A stretch of 64,000 nt of DNA from Actinomycetota bacterium (GCA_023488455.1 JAMDDV010000010.1:62001-126000), one strand, 5' to 3'; numbered from the stretch's first letter, positions 45,204 through 53,602 are shown. Numbers and translations: made by a program. The notes: a model not told the origin generated them from the letters alone.

Positions 45204-46310
45204 ATGGAAGATAAAATATTTTTTACCACGAAGGAAACCGCAAAATTTCTTGGAGTAAGTCAATCGACTATTTATCGGATGGAAAAGCAAGGACTTATCT
45301 ACTCAACAAAGACACCAGGCGGCCAAAGACGTTTTAGCAAGGAAAATATTGAAAAATATTTGGAAAATAGTCGTGAGTTTGAAGCTCCCCAGAATCCAAG
45401 CATGTATAAGAAATCGGCATTTTTAGTAAGGGAACAGGAAGCGAGTTATGATATTGAAGATTATAATCAGAGCGCATCGCTCCAAGTTCCCAAAATTGAT
45501 GAACTTTTCTTCCATCGCAATTCTATCTGGATTTACAATAATGATTTTTTAGGAACAGAAAGCATAAGAGATAATTCCATAGATTTGATTGTGACCTCTC
45601 CTCCTTATAACGTAGATATTAAATATAATTCCCATGATGACACAATGACATATCAAGATTATTTAAATTTCACAAATAGGTGGCTAGCAAAGTGTTATAG
45701 ACTCATAAGAGATGATGGTAGATTTTGTCTTAATATTCCACTTGATAAGAATAAAGGTGGTCAGCAAAGTATTTGTGCAGATATTACGACTATAGCAAAA
45801 CAAAATGGATTTAGATATCATTCAACAATTATTTGGAATGAACAAAATATATCTCGAAGAACGGCATGGGGGTCCTGGCTCTCAGCGACAGCACCTTATG
45901 TTATAGCGCCAGTAGAAGTTATTATTGTTCTCTATAAAAAAATTTGGAAGAAAACAAGTGGTAGTCAGAAATCAGATATAACTAAGAAAGATTTCATGGA
46001 ATGGACAAATGGGGTTTGGAATTTTATGGGAGAGAGCAAAAAGAGAGTTGGACATCCTGCTCCGTATCCTGTTGAGTTGCCAATGAGATGCATAAAACTA
46101 TTTAGTTTTGTCGGAGATACAATACTTGATCCATTTATGGGCAGTGGATCAACATTGCTGGCTTGCATTAAAACAAATAGAAAGGGAATCGGTATTGAAA
46201 TTGATAATGGATATTGTGAGTTAGCAAAGAAACGGCTAATAACAGAGGGGCAAATAGATCAACTTGGGCTTGGTATAGTAGAAGAGTTAACTGATGGCAA
46301 GAACTATTAG
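45204..46310 (+). CDS. beta-class DNA methyltransferase with N-terminal MerR/excisionase-type HTH
   Basis: 368 aa. Residues ~5-53 (FTTKETAKFLGVSQSTIYRM and TPGGQRRFSKENIEKYL) form an excisionase/MerR-type HTH. After a ~50-aa linker comes a DNA N6-adenine/N4-cytosine methyltransferase. Motif IV TSPPYN is at 131-136 and motif I DPFMGSGST is near 310, so the order is beta class. WNFMGESKKRVGHPAPYPVE is the usual segment before motif I. The next gene, an HNH nuclease, overlaps by 17 bp, so this is likely the M part of a type II R-M system. The HTH could make the enzyme self-regulating. Confidence 0.85.
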   Translation: MEDKIFFTTKETAKFLGVSQSTIYRMEKQGLIYSTKTPGGQRRFSKENIEKYLENSREFEAPQNPSMYKKSAFLVREQEASYDIEDYNQSASLQVPKIDELFFHRNSIWIYNNDFLGTESIRDNSIDLIVTSPPYNVDIKYNSHDDTMTYQDYLNFTNRWLAKCYRLIRDDGRFCLNIPLDKNKGGQQSICADITTIAKQNGFRYHSTIIWNEQNISRRTAWGSWLSATAPYVIAPVEVIIVLYKKIWKKTSGSQKSDITKKDFMEWTNGVWNFMGESKKRVGHPAPYPVELPMRCIKLFSFVGDTILDPFMGSGSTLLACIKTNRKGIGIEIDNGYCELAKKRLITEGQIDQLGLGIVEELTDGKNY

Positions 46311-46878
46311 TGATTTAGTTATGGAATATTTTCAGAATCATCCCAATAAGGATCTAAAGCACGGTCCAGTCGTTGACTGGGTCGAGGAACAGTATCTAAA
46401 GCTATACAGCAAGAAGCCTCGTGACACGTGGCGAGCAATTCGCATGCTTCATCAAGAGGGAAGATTGATTAAGGTTGAAAAGGGCGTATATCGTTACGAT
46501 CCTAATTTTATTAAAGAAGTTAATTTATTCGATTTCCCTCCAGATGTAAGGGAGGAAATCTTTAAACGTGATAATTATAGGTGTGTTCTTTGCAATAGAG
46601 GGATAGAAGATGGTGTTGAGATATGTGCAGATCACAGAAAGCCAAAGGATAAAGGTGGCGATAATTCAGTTGATAATGGACTAACCTTGTGCATGGAACA
46701 TAATCTAATGAAAAAAAATTATTCACAGACTGAGGCTGGGAAAAGATATTTTATCAATATGTATAAGCAGGCTGTGAATTACGGTGATAAAACGATGATC
46801 AAATTCTGTCAAGAATTATTTGATGTCTATGACAAAAACAAAATAAACGGACATATCAAAAGACCCAATGGTAAATAA
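46294..46878 (+). CDS. HNH restriction endonuclease with N-terminal winged helix
   Basis: 194 aa. Residues ~1-70 read like a winged helix (VMEYFQNHPNKDLKHGPVVD ... WRAIRMLHQEGRLIKVEKGV). Residues ~85-140 are a clear HNH nuclease: FKRDNYRCVLC (C97, C100), ICADHRKPKDKGGDNS (D113-H114) and NGLTLCMEHN (C133, H136). Overlap with the methyltransferase gene supports a restriction role. Family members usually cut a specific site methylated by their partner; the sequence is unknown. Confidence 0.82.
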   Translation: MARTISDLVMEYFQNHPNKDLKHGPVVDWVEEQYLKLYSKKPRDTWRAIRMLHQEGRLIKVEKGVYRYDPNFIKEVNLFDFPPDVREEIFKRDNYRCVLCNRGIEDGVEICADHRKPKDKGGDNSVDNGLTLCMEHNLMKKNYSQTEAGKRYFINMYKQAVNYGDKTMIKFCQELFDVYDKNKINGHIKRPNGK

Positions 46879-46980
46879 TATAAAGCTATTTGTTCTTAGT
46901 ACAACCTGGCAATTCCTTTTATTTTAATCAATATTCAACTCTTAGAATTTTTTGTTAAGGAAGCAATATGGAGGTTATAG

Positions 46981-47211
46981 GTGCTTGATCGTAAAGTTGT
47001 AAAAGAATTTTTAGACGAAGAATTCAGAGGTTTGGGAATAAAGAAACCAAAGGATATCCATAAAAAAGATCTTGTTGAAACTTTTTGTAAATTTGTCGAA
47101 GATGATTATTACGAATGGGTTAAAGATAATTTTCAGTCGTTTTTCAATCACGGGAACCCAGATTGGGATTGGATTAAAACTAGAGTTAAGCACTATTTGG
47201 AAGATTTTTGA
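46981..47211 (+). CDS. small protein of unknown function after the R-M genes
   Basis: 76 aa, GTG start with the strong site GGAGG nine bases upstream. The composition is acidic and aromatic, with VEDDYYEWVKDNFQSFF and GNPDWDWIKTRVKHYL; helical throughout. I recognise no family. It lies 102 bp after the HNH gene and could be an accessory or inhibitor of the R-M system (speculation). The following 225 bp contain no convincing gene. Confidence 0.55.
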   Translation: MLDRKVVKEFLDEEFRGLGIKKPKDIHKKDLVETFCKFVEDDYYEWVKDNFQSFFNHGNPDWDWIKTRVKHYLEDF

Positions 47212-47436
47212 ATTGGGATAATTGCTATCTGTTAAATGCTCGCCTAATAGGAGGCTAAAAAATCAAGAAGAACTAAAAATTAATATCAAAGATGAATAAG
47301 CTTGCTTCTGAACTATTGATGAACATTTTATTGCAAATATCTACAGAGAGCGCAAAGAGACTTTTGGGGTTGTAGAGAAATCAAATTTAAGATTTTATAT
47401 GAAAATATCTGACAAATAATGAGGGAGATATCAAAT

Positions 47437-48273
47437 ATGAAAGAAAAAAGTATTGTGGGAGACCTTATTGATTTCCGAGGTTTGGTATACAGTCCTATTA
47501 ATGAAAACGGAGTAATCTTTTTATTTGGAAAGGCGATTGAAGACCTCAATATGTACGTGGAGGAAATAAAACCTGGATTTCCTGATTGCATAGCAAGAAG
47601 ATTTGTTGGTAAAGGTTGGGAGAAGATATCTATAGAGTTCGAATATAAAAGTTCTCAATTCAATGAACACCATCACGATGTAAACAAGTGCAATATGATT
47701 GTCTGCTGGGAACATGACTGGCTAGAGTGCCCAATAGAGGTCACTGAACTCCGTGAGGTCATCAAGTCATTGCCCAATAAGCCAATCCAGAGACCAGATA
47801 TTGTATCTAAAAAGGGTGAACCCTCTCCCGGAAGTCACCTTACGAGTCTGCCTGAAAAATTACAAAAATTATTTGAGAGATTAGACGAGACAATTAGCGG
47901 AATATCAGATGAAATATGGCGTAAAGTTACAATTAAGGGTTTTACCTACTACTCACCCGAGCGCGTCTTTATCTATTTGGATCTTCATAAGAACAACCTG
48001 TGTTTGACAGTATTTACAAGAGGAGAAAGATTGGATGGAGTTCAACCATGTGAATACGAAAAGGGTGGCGCTAAATGGGGTAGAGCTTATATTGCAAACG
48101 ATAAGAATTTGGAGAAAGTCATTCCAGCTATAAAAAGATCATATGAACTCATTAAAAGAGCATTAAAGGCAAATGAACAAACTGGTTGGTATGCCGATTT
48201 GGAGGAAGAGTCTGAGGAATCAACACTTGAAGAAATAAACCCCACTTTAATAAAAGAAAAACAGGAGAATTGA
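47437..48273 (+). CDS. PD-(D/E)xK-like nuclease domain fused to DUF5655
   Basis: 278 aa from ATG 47437 (GAGGGAG upstream); an ATG at 47419 would overlap that site. The N-terminal half has KPGFPDCIARR, then ISIEFEYKSSQFNEH and NMIVCWEHDW. The spacing of FPD and E-F-E-Y-K resembles the PD-(D/E)xK core. The C-terminal ~110 residues (FTYYSPERVFIYLDLHKNNL ... VFTRGERLDGVQPCEYEKGG ... IPAIKRSYELIKRAL) look like DUF5655. A nuclease function is inferred from the motif only. It lies between the R-M genes and the DUF4065-like/PIN pair. Confidence 0.6.
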   Translation: MKEKSIVGDLIDFRGLVYSPINENGVIFLFGKAIEDLNMYVEEIKPGFPDCIARRFVGKGWEKISIEFEYKSSQFNEHHHDVNKCNMIVCWEHDWLECPIEVTELREVIKSLPNKPIQRPDIVSKKGEPSPGSHLTSLPEKLQKLFERLDETISGISDEIWRKVTIKGFTYYSPERVFIYLDLHKNNLCLTVFTRGERLDGVQPCEYEKGGAKWGRAYIANDKNLEKVIPAIKRSYELIKRALKANEQTGWYADLEEESEESTLEEINPTLIKEKQEN

Positions 48274-48378
48274 TCCTTTTAATAATTATCATAGTGTTTT
48301 GAAGATAGCAGGGAAAGCTTAAAGGTATTATTTGAAGTTCATATAATACTTATATTACGAATAAATGATGGTAAAATA

Positions 48379-49149
48379 ATGTATAATTTGAGCTTGTCTA
48401 AAATGAATCAGCTACCCAGATATTGGCCTATATTATATATTCTTCACAAATTAAAGGCTGTATATGGGAACTTTTATATCCAAAAATATATTTATCTCGC
48501 CAAAGTAGAAGGCAACATCCCTATTAAATATAGTTTTTTAAAAGATAACTATGGCCCCTATACAGTTGAAATTAAAAATGATTTTACTGAACTCAGCAAA
48601 ATGGGTCTAATCGAAGTTATTTTTGGCTATTTTACTACTTATGGTTGCTGGTCATTAAAAATTAAAGATGCTGGTGAAAAATGGATAATTGAAAATATCA
48701 ATAGTATACCAGGAGGGTGGCAAGAAAAAATTGACGAAATTTTAAAAAAATATCGGAGTTGGCCAATGTGGAAATTATCTGATTATATCTATAAAGAGCG
48801 TATTAGAACACTTGAGCATGACAAACAAATAATAGAAGATGTTATAAACGATTGCCAAATTTTAATTACAAGAACAGTAAAATTAGCACCCAGTCATAAT
48901 GCTTTTTTGCTTCAAGGTTCACTCGATTTGATAACGAGATTATTAGAAAAAATTGAAACGGTAGATGATCCAATAAAAAGAGATCAAATACTTCAGAATA
49001 TAAGATATTACCTCGAAGAAATTGGAGAGACATTAACAATAATAGGTCGGAACGAGCAAATTATATCTGAACTGAATTTGAATGACTTAGAAGAGAAATT
49101 TAGTTTTATTGAGGAAATTTATGAAGAATTAGAAAAAGAAAAAGTATAA
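48379..49149 (+). CDS. DUF4065/Panacea-like N-terminal domain protein, candidate antitoxin
   Basis: 256 aa. Residues ~10-75 (FYIQKYIYLAKVEGNIPIKY and KDNYGPYTVEIKNDFTELSK) show the lQKxiYLa...YGP pattern of DUF4065 (SocA/Panacea antitoxins), though the match is distant. The middle and C-terminal parts (~140-256) are helical and unassigned (LQGSLDLITRLLEKIETVDD, EEIYEELEKE). A PIN-domain gene starts 28 bp downstream, so the pair has the layout of a toxin-antitoxin module with the antitoxin first. This is an inference from order and distant resemblance. Confidence 0.5.
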   Translation: MYNLSLSKMNQLPRYWPILYILHKLKAVYGNFYIQKYIYLAKVEGNIPIKYSFLKDNYGPYTVEIKNDFTELSKMGLIEVIFGYFTTYGCWSLKIKDAGEKWIIENINSIPGGWQEKIDEILKKYRSWPMWKLSDYIYKERIRTLEHDKQIIEDVINDCQILITRTVKLAPSHNAFLLQGSLDLITRLLEKIETVDDPIKRDQILQNIRYYLEEIGETLTIIGRNEQIISELNLNDLEEKFSFIEEIYEELEKEKV

Positions 49150-49177
49150 GAATTTATTTACATTAAAAATTTTTCTA

Positions 49178-49840
49178 ATGAATTGGTCACATAATAATCC
49201 TGCAATTTTATTTGATGCAAACTGTATTATTTATCACTGTTTTAATGCCACCGAAAAAATAAAAATTACTCACTCAAAATCAGAAGAGATCGGATTTAAA
49301 TACCCTTTTTTCACTGATCATATTAATGAAATAATCAATTACCTATGTGCCAAGAACTGTTTAATAAAGACGATAAGAATGGTGTGGGAGGAGATCCAGA
49401 AAAAACGGTTAGCGGAAATTGTCAATGAATACGTCTATTCAAAGGAATGCCCGATTGACTCAAGATATATTCGACCTTATGAAAAGTATAAAATTGAAAG
49501 AAAATTTAAAAAAAAGTTAGAAGATTTTTATAATAAATCATGGTTTTCAGTCGAACAGTTTCAAGCCGATCAAGATAAAATCGATGCGGTCATTCTGTTC
49601 TATCATTCTCTTTCGGGTACTCCAAAAATGACCAAACATTTGGCAGCGAAGGGGCGTAGAGATCCTGAACCAAGTCTTGCAGATATGAATTTATTAATAT
49701 ATTCGAAAGAAAATAGATTACCAATCCTATCTAATGATAACGATTTTAATCTTTTTAAAGATGAAATAGGAAATAACAATATTTGCTATAAAATCTTTCC
49801 ATTAAAAGAAATATCTGACTCATCAATCTTAATTGATTAA
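49178..49840 (+). CDS. PIN-domain ribonuclease, candidate toxin
   Basis: 220 aa, longer than the ~130-150 aa of VapC. PIN acidic residues are in place: Asp13 in ILFDANCIIYH, Glu71/72 in MVWEEIQ, Asp169 in SLADMNLLIYSKENRLPIL and Asp187/189 in SNDNDFNLF. The extra ~60 residues lie between the second and third motif and are basic (YEKYKIERKFKKKLEDFY). PIN domains cut RNA, and the basic insert could bind it. The upstream DUF4065-like gene would be the partner. Both genes are AT-rich. Confidence 0.7.
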   Translation: MNWSHNNPAILFDANCIIYHCFNATEKIKITHSKSEEIGFKYPFFTDHINEIINYLCAKNCLIKTIRMVWEEIQKKRLAEIVNEYVYSKECPIDSRYIRPYEKYKIERKFKKKLEDFYNKSWFSVEQFQADQDKIDAVILFYHSLSGTPKMTKHLAAKGRRDPEPSLADMNLLIYSKENRLPILSNDNDFNLFKDEIGNNNICYKIFPLKEISDSSILID

Positions 49841-49993
49841 TGCCAATCCATGCAACCTGCTAGTGCGTATCCCAGTAAACTGTATTCCAATGGAAAAGTT
49901 GATTTTTGTAGTTTGTGTTTAAAAGACCCTTAAATTTTTGCAAAGAAACAAAAAATTTAACCAATGATACCGAGCAAAAAAAATGAGAAACAT

Positions 49994-50014
49994 AATCTCG
50001 AAAGATGCGAGATT
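49994..50014 (+). terminator. stem-loop with T-run before the XRE-ImmA gene
   Basis: AATCTCG/CGAGATT with a 7-base loop, followed by TTGTTC. It could end the PIN transcript, or, given its place 26 bp before the next start, be a binding site of the XRE regulator. The 200-bp gap 49841-50040 contains nothing else recognisable. Confidence 0.4.
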
Positions 50015-50040
50015 TTGTTCGATAAAACAAGACAAATCAG

Positions 50041-51249
50041 ATGCAATTATTCAATTATTTGATGATTTTGTCACAAAATCAGGACATATCCACTATGAAT
50101 GAAGGAACCGCAAATAGATTAATTCTTATAGGCAAGAGACTTAAAAAAGCAAGAGAATCTTTAGGATATACCCAAGAGGAAGTGGCTGAGAAACTTAATA
50201 TAGGTAGACCCCGATATTCTGATATAGAAAATGGTAAACGAAATATCCCCTTAAAAGATTTATATCGTTTTTGTGAATTTTTTGGGAGACCTTTGGAATA
50301 TTTTCTCAAAGAAAAACCTGCTTTAGATAGCGGATTCAAAGTTCTTTTTAGAAAAACAGAAGGCGATAGGGAAGTGGCTAAAGTTATAACAGAATTCGAG
50401 ACCCTGTGTGAAAAGATGTGCACACTTGAGGAAATTATGGAAGTTAAGATAAAGCCAGCAATAACCAAAGATTATGATTACGAAAAAGATAGATTATGGT
50501 TTTGGGGACAACATTACGCTAATCAGGAGAGGCAAAGATTAGGCTTAGGCCAAGCACCTCTAAGAAATCTTGACCAAATACTGGAAGAGAAATGTGCCTT
50601 AAAAATTTTCTATTTACCAATTCCAGAAGAAAGAGGAATCTTTGGGATGTTTAGCTACGACGAAGAAATGGGAGGATGCATTCTCATAAATTCAAATGCC
50701 AGTTTCGGTAAACAACTTTTTTCACTTGCACATGAGTATGCACATTTCATTTTCCATAAAGAGCAACTGGGTATTATATCTTTTGATAAAGAAAAAAATA
50801 CTTCAGACGAGAGCCTAGCCGATCACTTTGCGAGTGATTTTTTAATGCCCGAAGAAGCTGTGAATGATATCTTTAATATAAGAATAAGAAATCGCAAAGA
50901 TTTAACACCAGAGGACGTTATTTATTTTGCAGAATATTTTGGTGTAAGTTTTCTGGCCATGATTTACAGGCTCAATAATTTAAAATTATTGAGTAATGGT
51001 ATGAAAGAAAAATTTATTAAGGAGACATCGGTTACTGCAGTGCGTAGATCGATGTGGATTTCGGAACCAGAGAAAGGCAGATTTAAATTCCCAAGTCTTT
51101 ATATCCATCTTTGTTTAAAGGCCTACCAGCAAAATAAGATTACCACTTCAAAACTTGCTGAATTCCTGGAGATTCCTCTTTATCAGGCTATGGAACTTGG
51201 CAGAAAAATAAAGCAGGGCACCCAGGATGATCCCGTTAACGTTATTTAA
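50041..51249 (+). CDS. XRE-family regulator fused to ImmA/IrrE metallopeptidase
   Basis: 402 aa. The HTH (residues ~28-85) has GKRLKKARESLGYTQEEVAE and IENGKRNIPLKDLYRFCEFF. The ImmA/IrrE domain has the zinc motif SLAHEYAHFIFHKEQ and the later SLADHFASDFLMPE with a conserved acidic residue. Such fusions sense stress or partner proteins, cleave a repressor or antitoxin, and are often followed by a toxin or PIN gene. Here a PIN remnant overlaps the end. An ATG at 50095 is an alternative start nearer the HTH. Confidence 0.88.
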   Translation: MQLFNYLMILSQNQDISTMNEGTANRLILIGKRLKKARESLGYTQEEVAEKLNIGRPRYSDIENGKRNIPLKDLYRFCEFFGRPLEYFLKEKPALDSGFKVLFRKTEGDREVAKVITEFETLCEKMCTLEEIMEVKIKPAITKDYDYEKDRLWFWGQHYANQERQRLGLGQAPLRNLDQILEEKCALKIFYLPIPEERGIFGMFSYDEEMGGCILINSNASFGKQLFSLAHEYAHFIFHKEQLGIISFDKEKNTSDESLADHFASDFLMPEEAVNDIFNIRIRNRKDLTPEDVIYFAEYFGVSFLAMIYRLNNLKLLSNGMKEKFIKETSVTAVRRSMWISEPEKGRFKFPSLYIHLCLKAYQQNKITTSKLAEFLEIPLYQAMELGRKIKQGTQDDPVNVI

Positions 51250-51475
51250 TGGCTCACTAGTTGTAGTAGATACCATGATTCTAATAAATTTCCATGGCTT
51301 ATTAGTATTGGATAGTTTAATAAGATGGGCAAAAGGAGAAAGGGATGAATTCAAGAAAAAATGTCCTAACCAGATTTGCACTCATTTGTGGGAGATAGTG
51401 GACAAAGCAAATGATTTGGGTTTTATTGGGGAGCAAGAAGCTATAGATTTAAAGGAAGGACTTTATTACGTTTAA
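51227..51475 (+). pseudogene. PIN-domain protein with apparent internal deletion
   Basis: 82 aa, overlapping the upstream gene by 23 bp (ATG 51227). The start SLVVVDTMILINFHGLLVLD has the first PIN strand and Asp. It then jumps at about RWAKGE to RDEFKKKCPNQICTHLWEIV and DKANDLGFIGEQEAIDLKEG, which read like the end of a PIN protein. The middle, with the second and third acidic motifs, is missing, and length is about half the usual. A fusion within one frame suggests deletion; I infer it is inactive. Confidence 0.55.
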
Positions 51476-51535
51476 TTGAAAACAACATTTGTATTGAGGG
51501 AAGTGGAGCAATGAGTTTTTAAGGGGGGATTAGCT

Positions 51536-52912
51536 ATGGAGCAAGTTGAGTTAGATGCGGCGGTAATTGGAGCAGGCAGTGCTGGGCTGCGTGCGATGGC
51601 AAGGATACTGAATAAAACTGATAACGCCTTAATTTTTGAGGGAGGTAAGGAGGGCACGACGTGTGCGCGTATTGGGTGCATGCCGTCCAAAGCGTTCATC
51701 CATGTTGCTAATATGATGCATACGACAACACTTTTTGAGCATGTGGGCATCGAGTTTGATGGGGATCTCAAGTTTGATTCGCGAAAGGCGATGAAGCACG
51801 TCAGGGACATAAGAGATTCGCTTGTAGAAGGTACCATTAATGGTTACAGGCATTTTCACGATAAAGTCGTTCACGAGTATGCGGAATTTATCGACCCCAT
51901 GACCCTGAGAGCTGGAGATACTACATATAAGTGCAAGGCAATCGTTTTAGCCTGTGGCTCTACCCCAATTGTGCCCCCAGGTTGGAATCTTGTCGATGAT
52001 AAGATAATTACTACAGATACAGTTTTTGAGCTGGAAGAATTACCAAAAACAGCGCTTGTGATAGGTATGGGTGCTATCGGTATAGAACTGGGCCAGGCGA
52101 TGTCGAGAATGGGAGTCAAAGTTACCGGTGTTGAAATGCTTGATGTGATCGCCGGAATTCAAGACCCTGTTATTGAGAGAGAATTCAAAGCTGCTCTGAG
52201 CAATGAATTTGAGATCATGACAAAGACGACGGCCATTCTGGATTCAGTTAATGAAAAAGTGTTTTTAAAAAGCATGGAGAGTTGGGAAGGGCTGAGCAGG
52301 GGATTCGATCTAATCGTTCTGGCCTCTGGCAGACGACTGAACTTTGATCACCTGAATATTGAGGAATCGGGTCTGACTTTGGGAGAAGGAAAAGTACCGG
52401 TATACGATAAGAATACGCTTAAGTGCGAAGGTCAAAATGTCTTTATCGCAGGAGATGCAAGTTTCAGGCGACCTCTCTTGCATGAAGCGACAGATGAGGG
52501 GATAATCGCCGGATTGAATGCAGTATCAGATGGCAAGCTAGTCAGCTTCAAGCCAAGGGTTCCTCTTTCGATAATTTTTACAGATCCAAATGTCTGTAGT
52601 GTTGGTCAGCAGTACAATGAGCTCACTCCTGATAGTTTTGTGATTGGTGTAGGCAGCTACGCTAATCAGGGTAGGGCAGCAGTGAGCGATATAGACTTTG
52701 GGCTAATTCATATATACGTTGATAAAAATAGCAGGAAGATATTGGGTGCAGAGATGGCTGCCCCAGCAGGGGAACACCTGTCGCATTCGATAGCATCTTA
52801 CATACAAAATAAGATGACCGTTGATGAGGCTTTCAGAATTCCATACTATCATCCAACCTTCGAAGAAGGGATCAGCAGCGCACTTAATAATGCGATGAGG
52901 AAGCTGTCATAA
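51536..52912 (+). CDS. dihydrolipoyl dehydrogenase-like flavoprotein
   Basis: 458 aa. The FAD-binding start AAVIGAGSAGLRAMAR, the redox-active disulfide in GTTCARIGCMPSKAF (C-x4-C), the NAD-binding GMGAIGIELGQAMSRMG, FIAGDASFRRPLLHEATDEG and the C-terminal His-Glu in YYHPTFEEG are all present. The redox motif CARIGC differs from the usual CLNVGC, as in some mercuric-reductase-like or related enzymes, so the substrate is uncertain. No 2-oxoacid dehydrogenase genes are near. AAGGGGGGA precedes the ATG. Confidence 0.85.
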   Translation: MEQVELDAAVIGAGSAGLRAMARILNKTDNALIFEGGKEGTTCARIGCMPSKAFIHVANMMHTTTLFEHVGIEFDGDLKFDSRKAMKHVRDIRDSLVEGTINGYRHFHDKVVHEYAEFIDPMTLRAGDTTYKCKAIVLACGSTPIVPPGWNLVDDKIITTDTVFELEELPKTALVIGMGAIGIELGQAMSRMGVKVTGVEMLDVIAGIQDPVIEREFKAALSNEFEIMTKTTAILDSVNEKVFLKSMESWEGLSRGFDLIVLASGRRLNFDHLNIEESGLTLGEGKVPVYDKNTLKCEGQNVFIAGDASFRRPLLHEATDEGIIAGLNAVSDGKLVSFKPRVPLSIIFTDPNVCSVGQQYNELTPDSFVIGVGSYANQGRAAVSDIDFGLIHIYVDKNSRKILGAEMAAPAGEHLSHSIASYIQNKMTVDEAFRIPYYHPTFEEGISSALNNAMRKLS

Positions 52913-52958
52913 ATGGTCATAAGGGACATACGCATCGATTTTGTGTTATATTTGAAAT

Positions 52959-53423
52959 ATGATTCCAAGAATATATATTGATACATCTGTAATCGGAGGC
53001 TGCTTAGACGAGGAATTCGCAAAATGGTCAAGATCGCTCTTCGACGAATTTCGTTCTGGTATCAAGATTGCTGTGGTCTCTGACCTTACATTACTGGAGC
53101 TTGAAAATGCACCCGATGAAATTAGAAAGGTTTTATCAGAACTACCACCGGAATCAATAGAGTATGTTTTTCTCACTGATGAAACTGTAACTCTTGCAGA
53201 TACCTACATTGCAGAAGGTGTAGTGGGCAAGGATCATCTTATTGATGCTCAGCATATAGCAATTGCTACAATAGAACGTGTTGATGTTCTAGTGAGTTGG
53301 AATTTTAGACAAATAGTAAACCTTGGCCGAATCAGGAAATTTAATGCGGTGAATCTTATGCATGGATACCCTCTTTTAGAGATTCGAAGTCCACTGGAGG
53401 TGTTATATGGAAAAGAAAATTGA
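52959..53423 (+). CDS. PIN-domain protein (VapC-like toxin)
   Basis: 154 aa. PIN signature IYIDTSVIGG (Asp8), LLELENAPDEI with the second acidic residue, and KDHLIDAQHIAIATIERVD followed by VLVSWNFRQI. The last motif has Asn instead of Asp (SWNF), as is common in this subfamily. A 50-codon gene overlaps its end by 17 bp and is probably the antitoxin. Confidence 0.82.
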   Translation: MIPRIYIDTSVIGGCLDEEFAKWSRSLFDEFRSGIKIAVVSDLTLLELENAPDEIRKVLSELPPESIEYVFLTDETVTLADTYIAEGVVGKDHLIDAQHIAIATIERVDVLVSWNFRQIVNLGRIRKFNAVNLMHGYPLLEIRSPLEVLYGKEN

Positions 53424-53559
53424 TTCTGTGAAATTAATGCGAGACATAAGGTTAAAATTAGCTGAGAAATATCTGGATTCTCGAGATACAGAACTGCGCG
53501 AGTTAAATGAAAAGTTTGGTTATTTAAAAAAGAAAAAAGTCAGCACACACCCTAGATAA
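53407..53559 (+). CDS. putative antitoxin of the PIN protein
   Basis: 50 aa: KIDSVKLMRDIRLKLAEKYL, DSRDTELRELNEKFGY and a basic tail. Small proteins beginning with a KxxxxVKxMRDIR-like stretch commonly follow PIN genes of this type. The ATG lies inside the PIN stop region, so translation is coupled. Toxin-first order is unusual for VapBC but seen in this subfamily (inference). Confidence 0.5.
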   Translation: MEKKIDSVKLMRDIRLKLAEKYLDSRDTELRELNEKFGYLKKKKVSTHPR

Positions 53560-53602
53560 TATAACAAAAAAACTTAAATCGAAGAAATATATACTAATTA
53601 AT

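Noticed and set aside
47292..47375. Small frame MNKLASELLMNILLQIS in the gap before the PD-(D/E)xK-like gene
   Set aside because: 27 codons, no ribosome binding site, no recognisable family.
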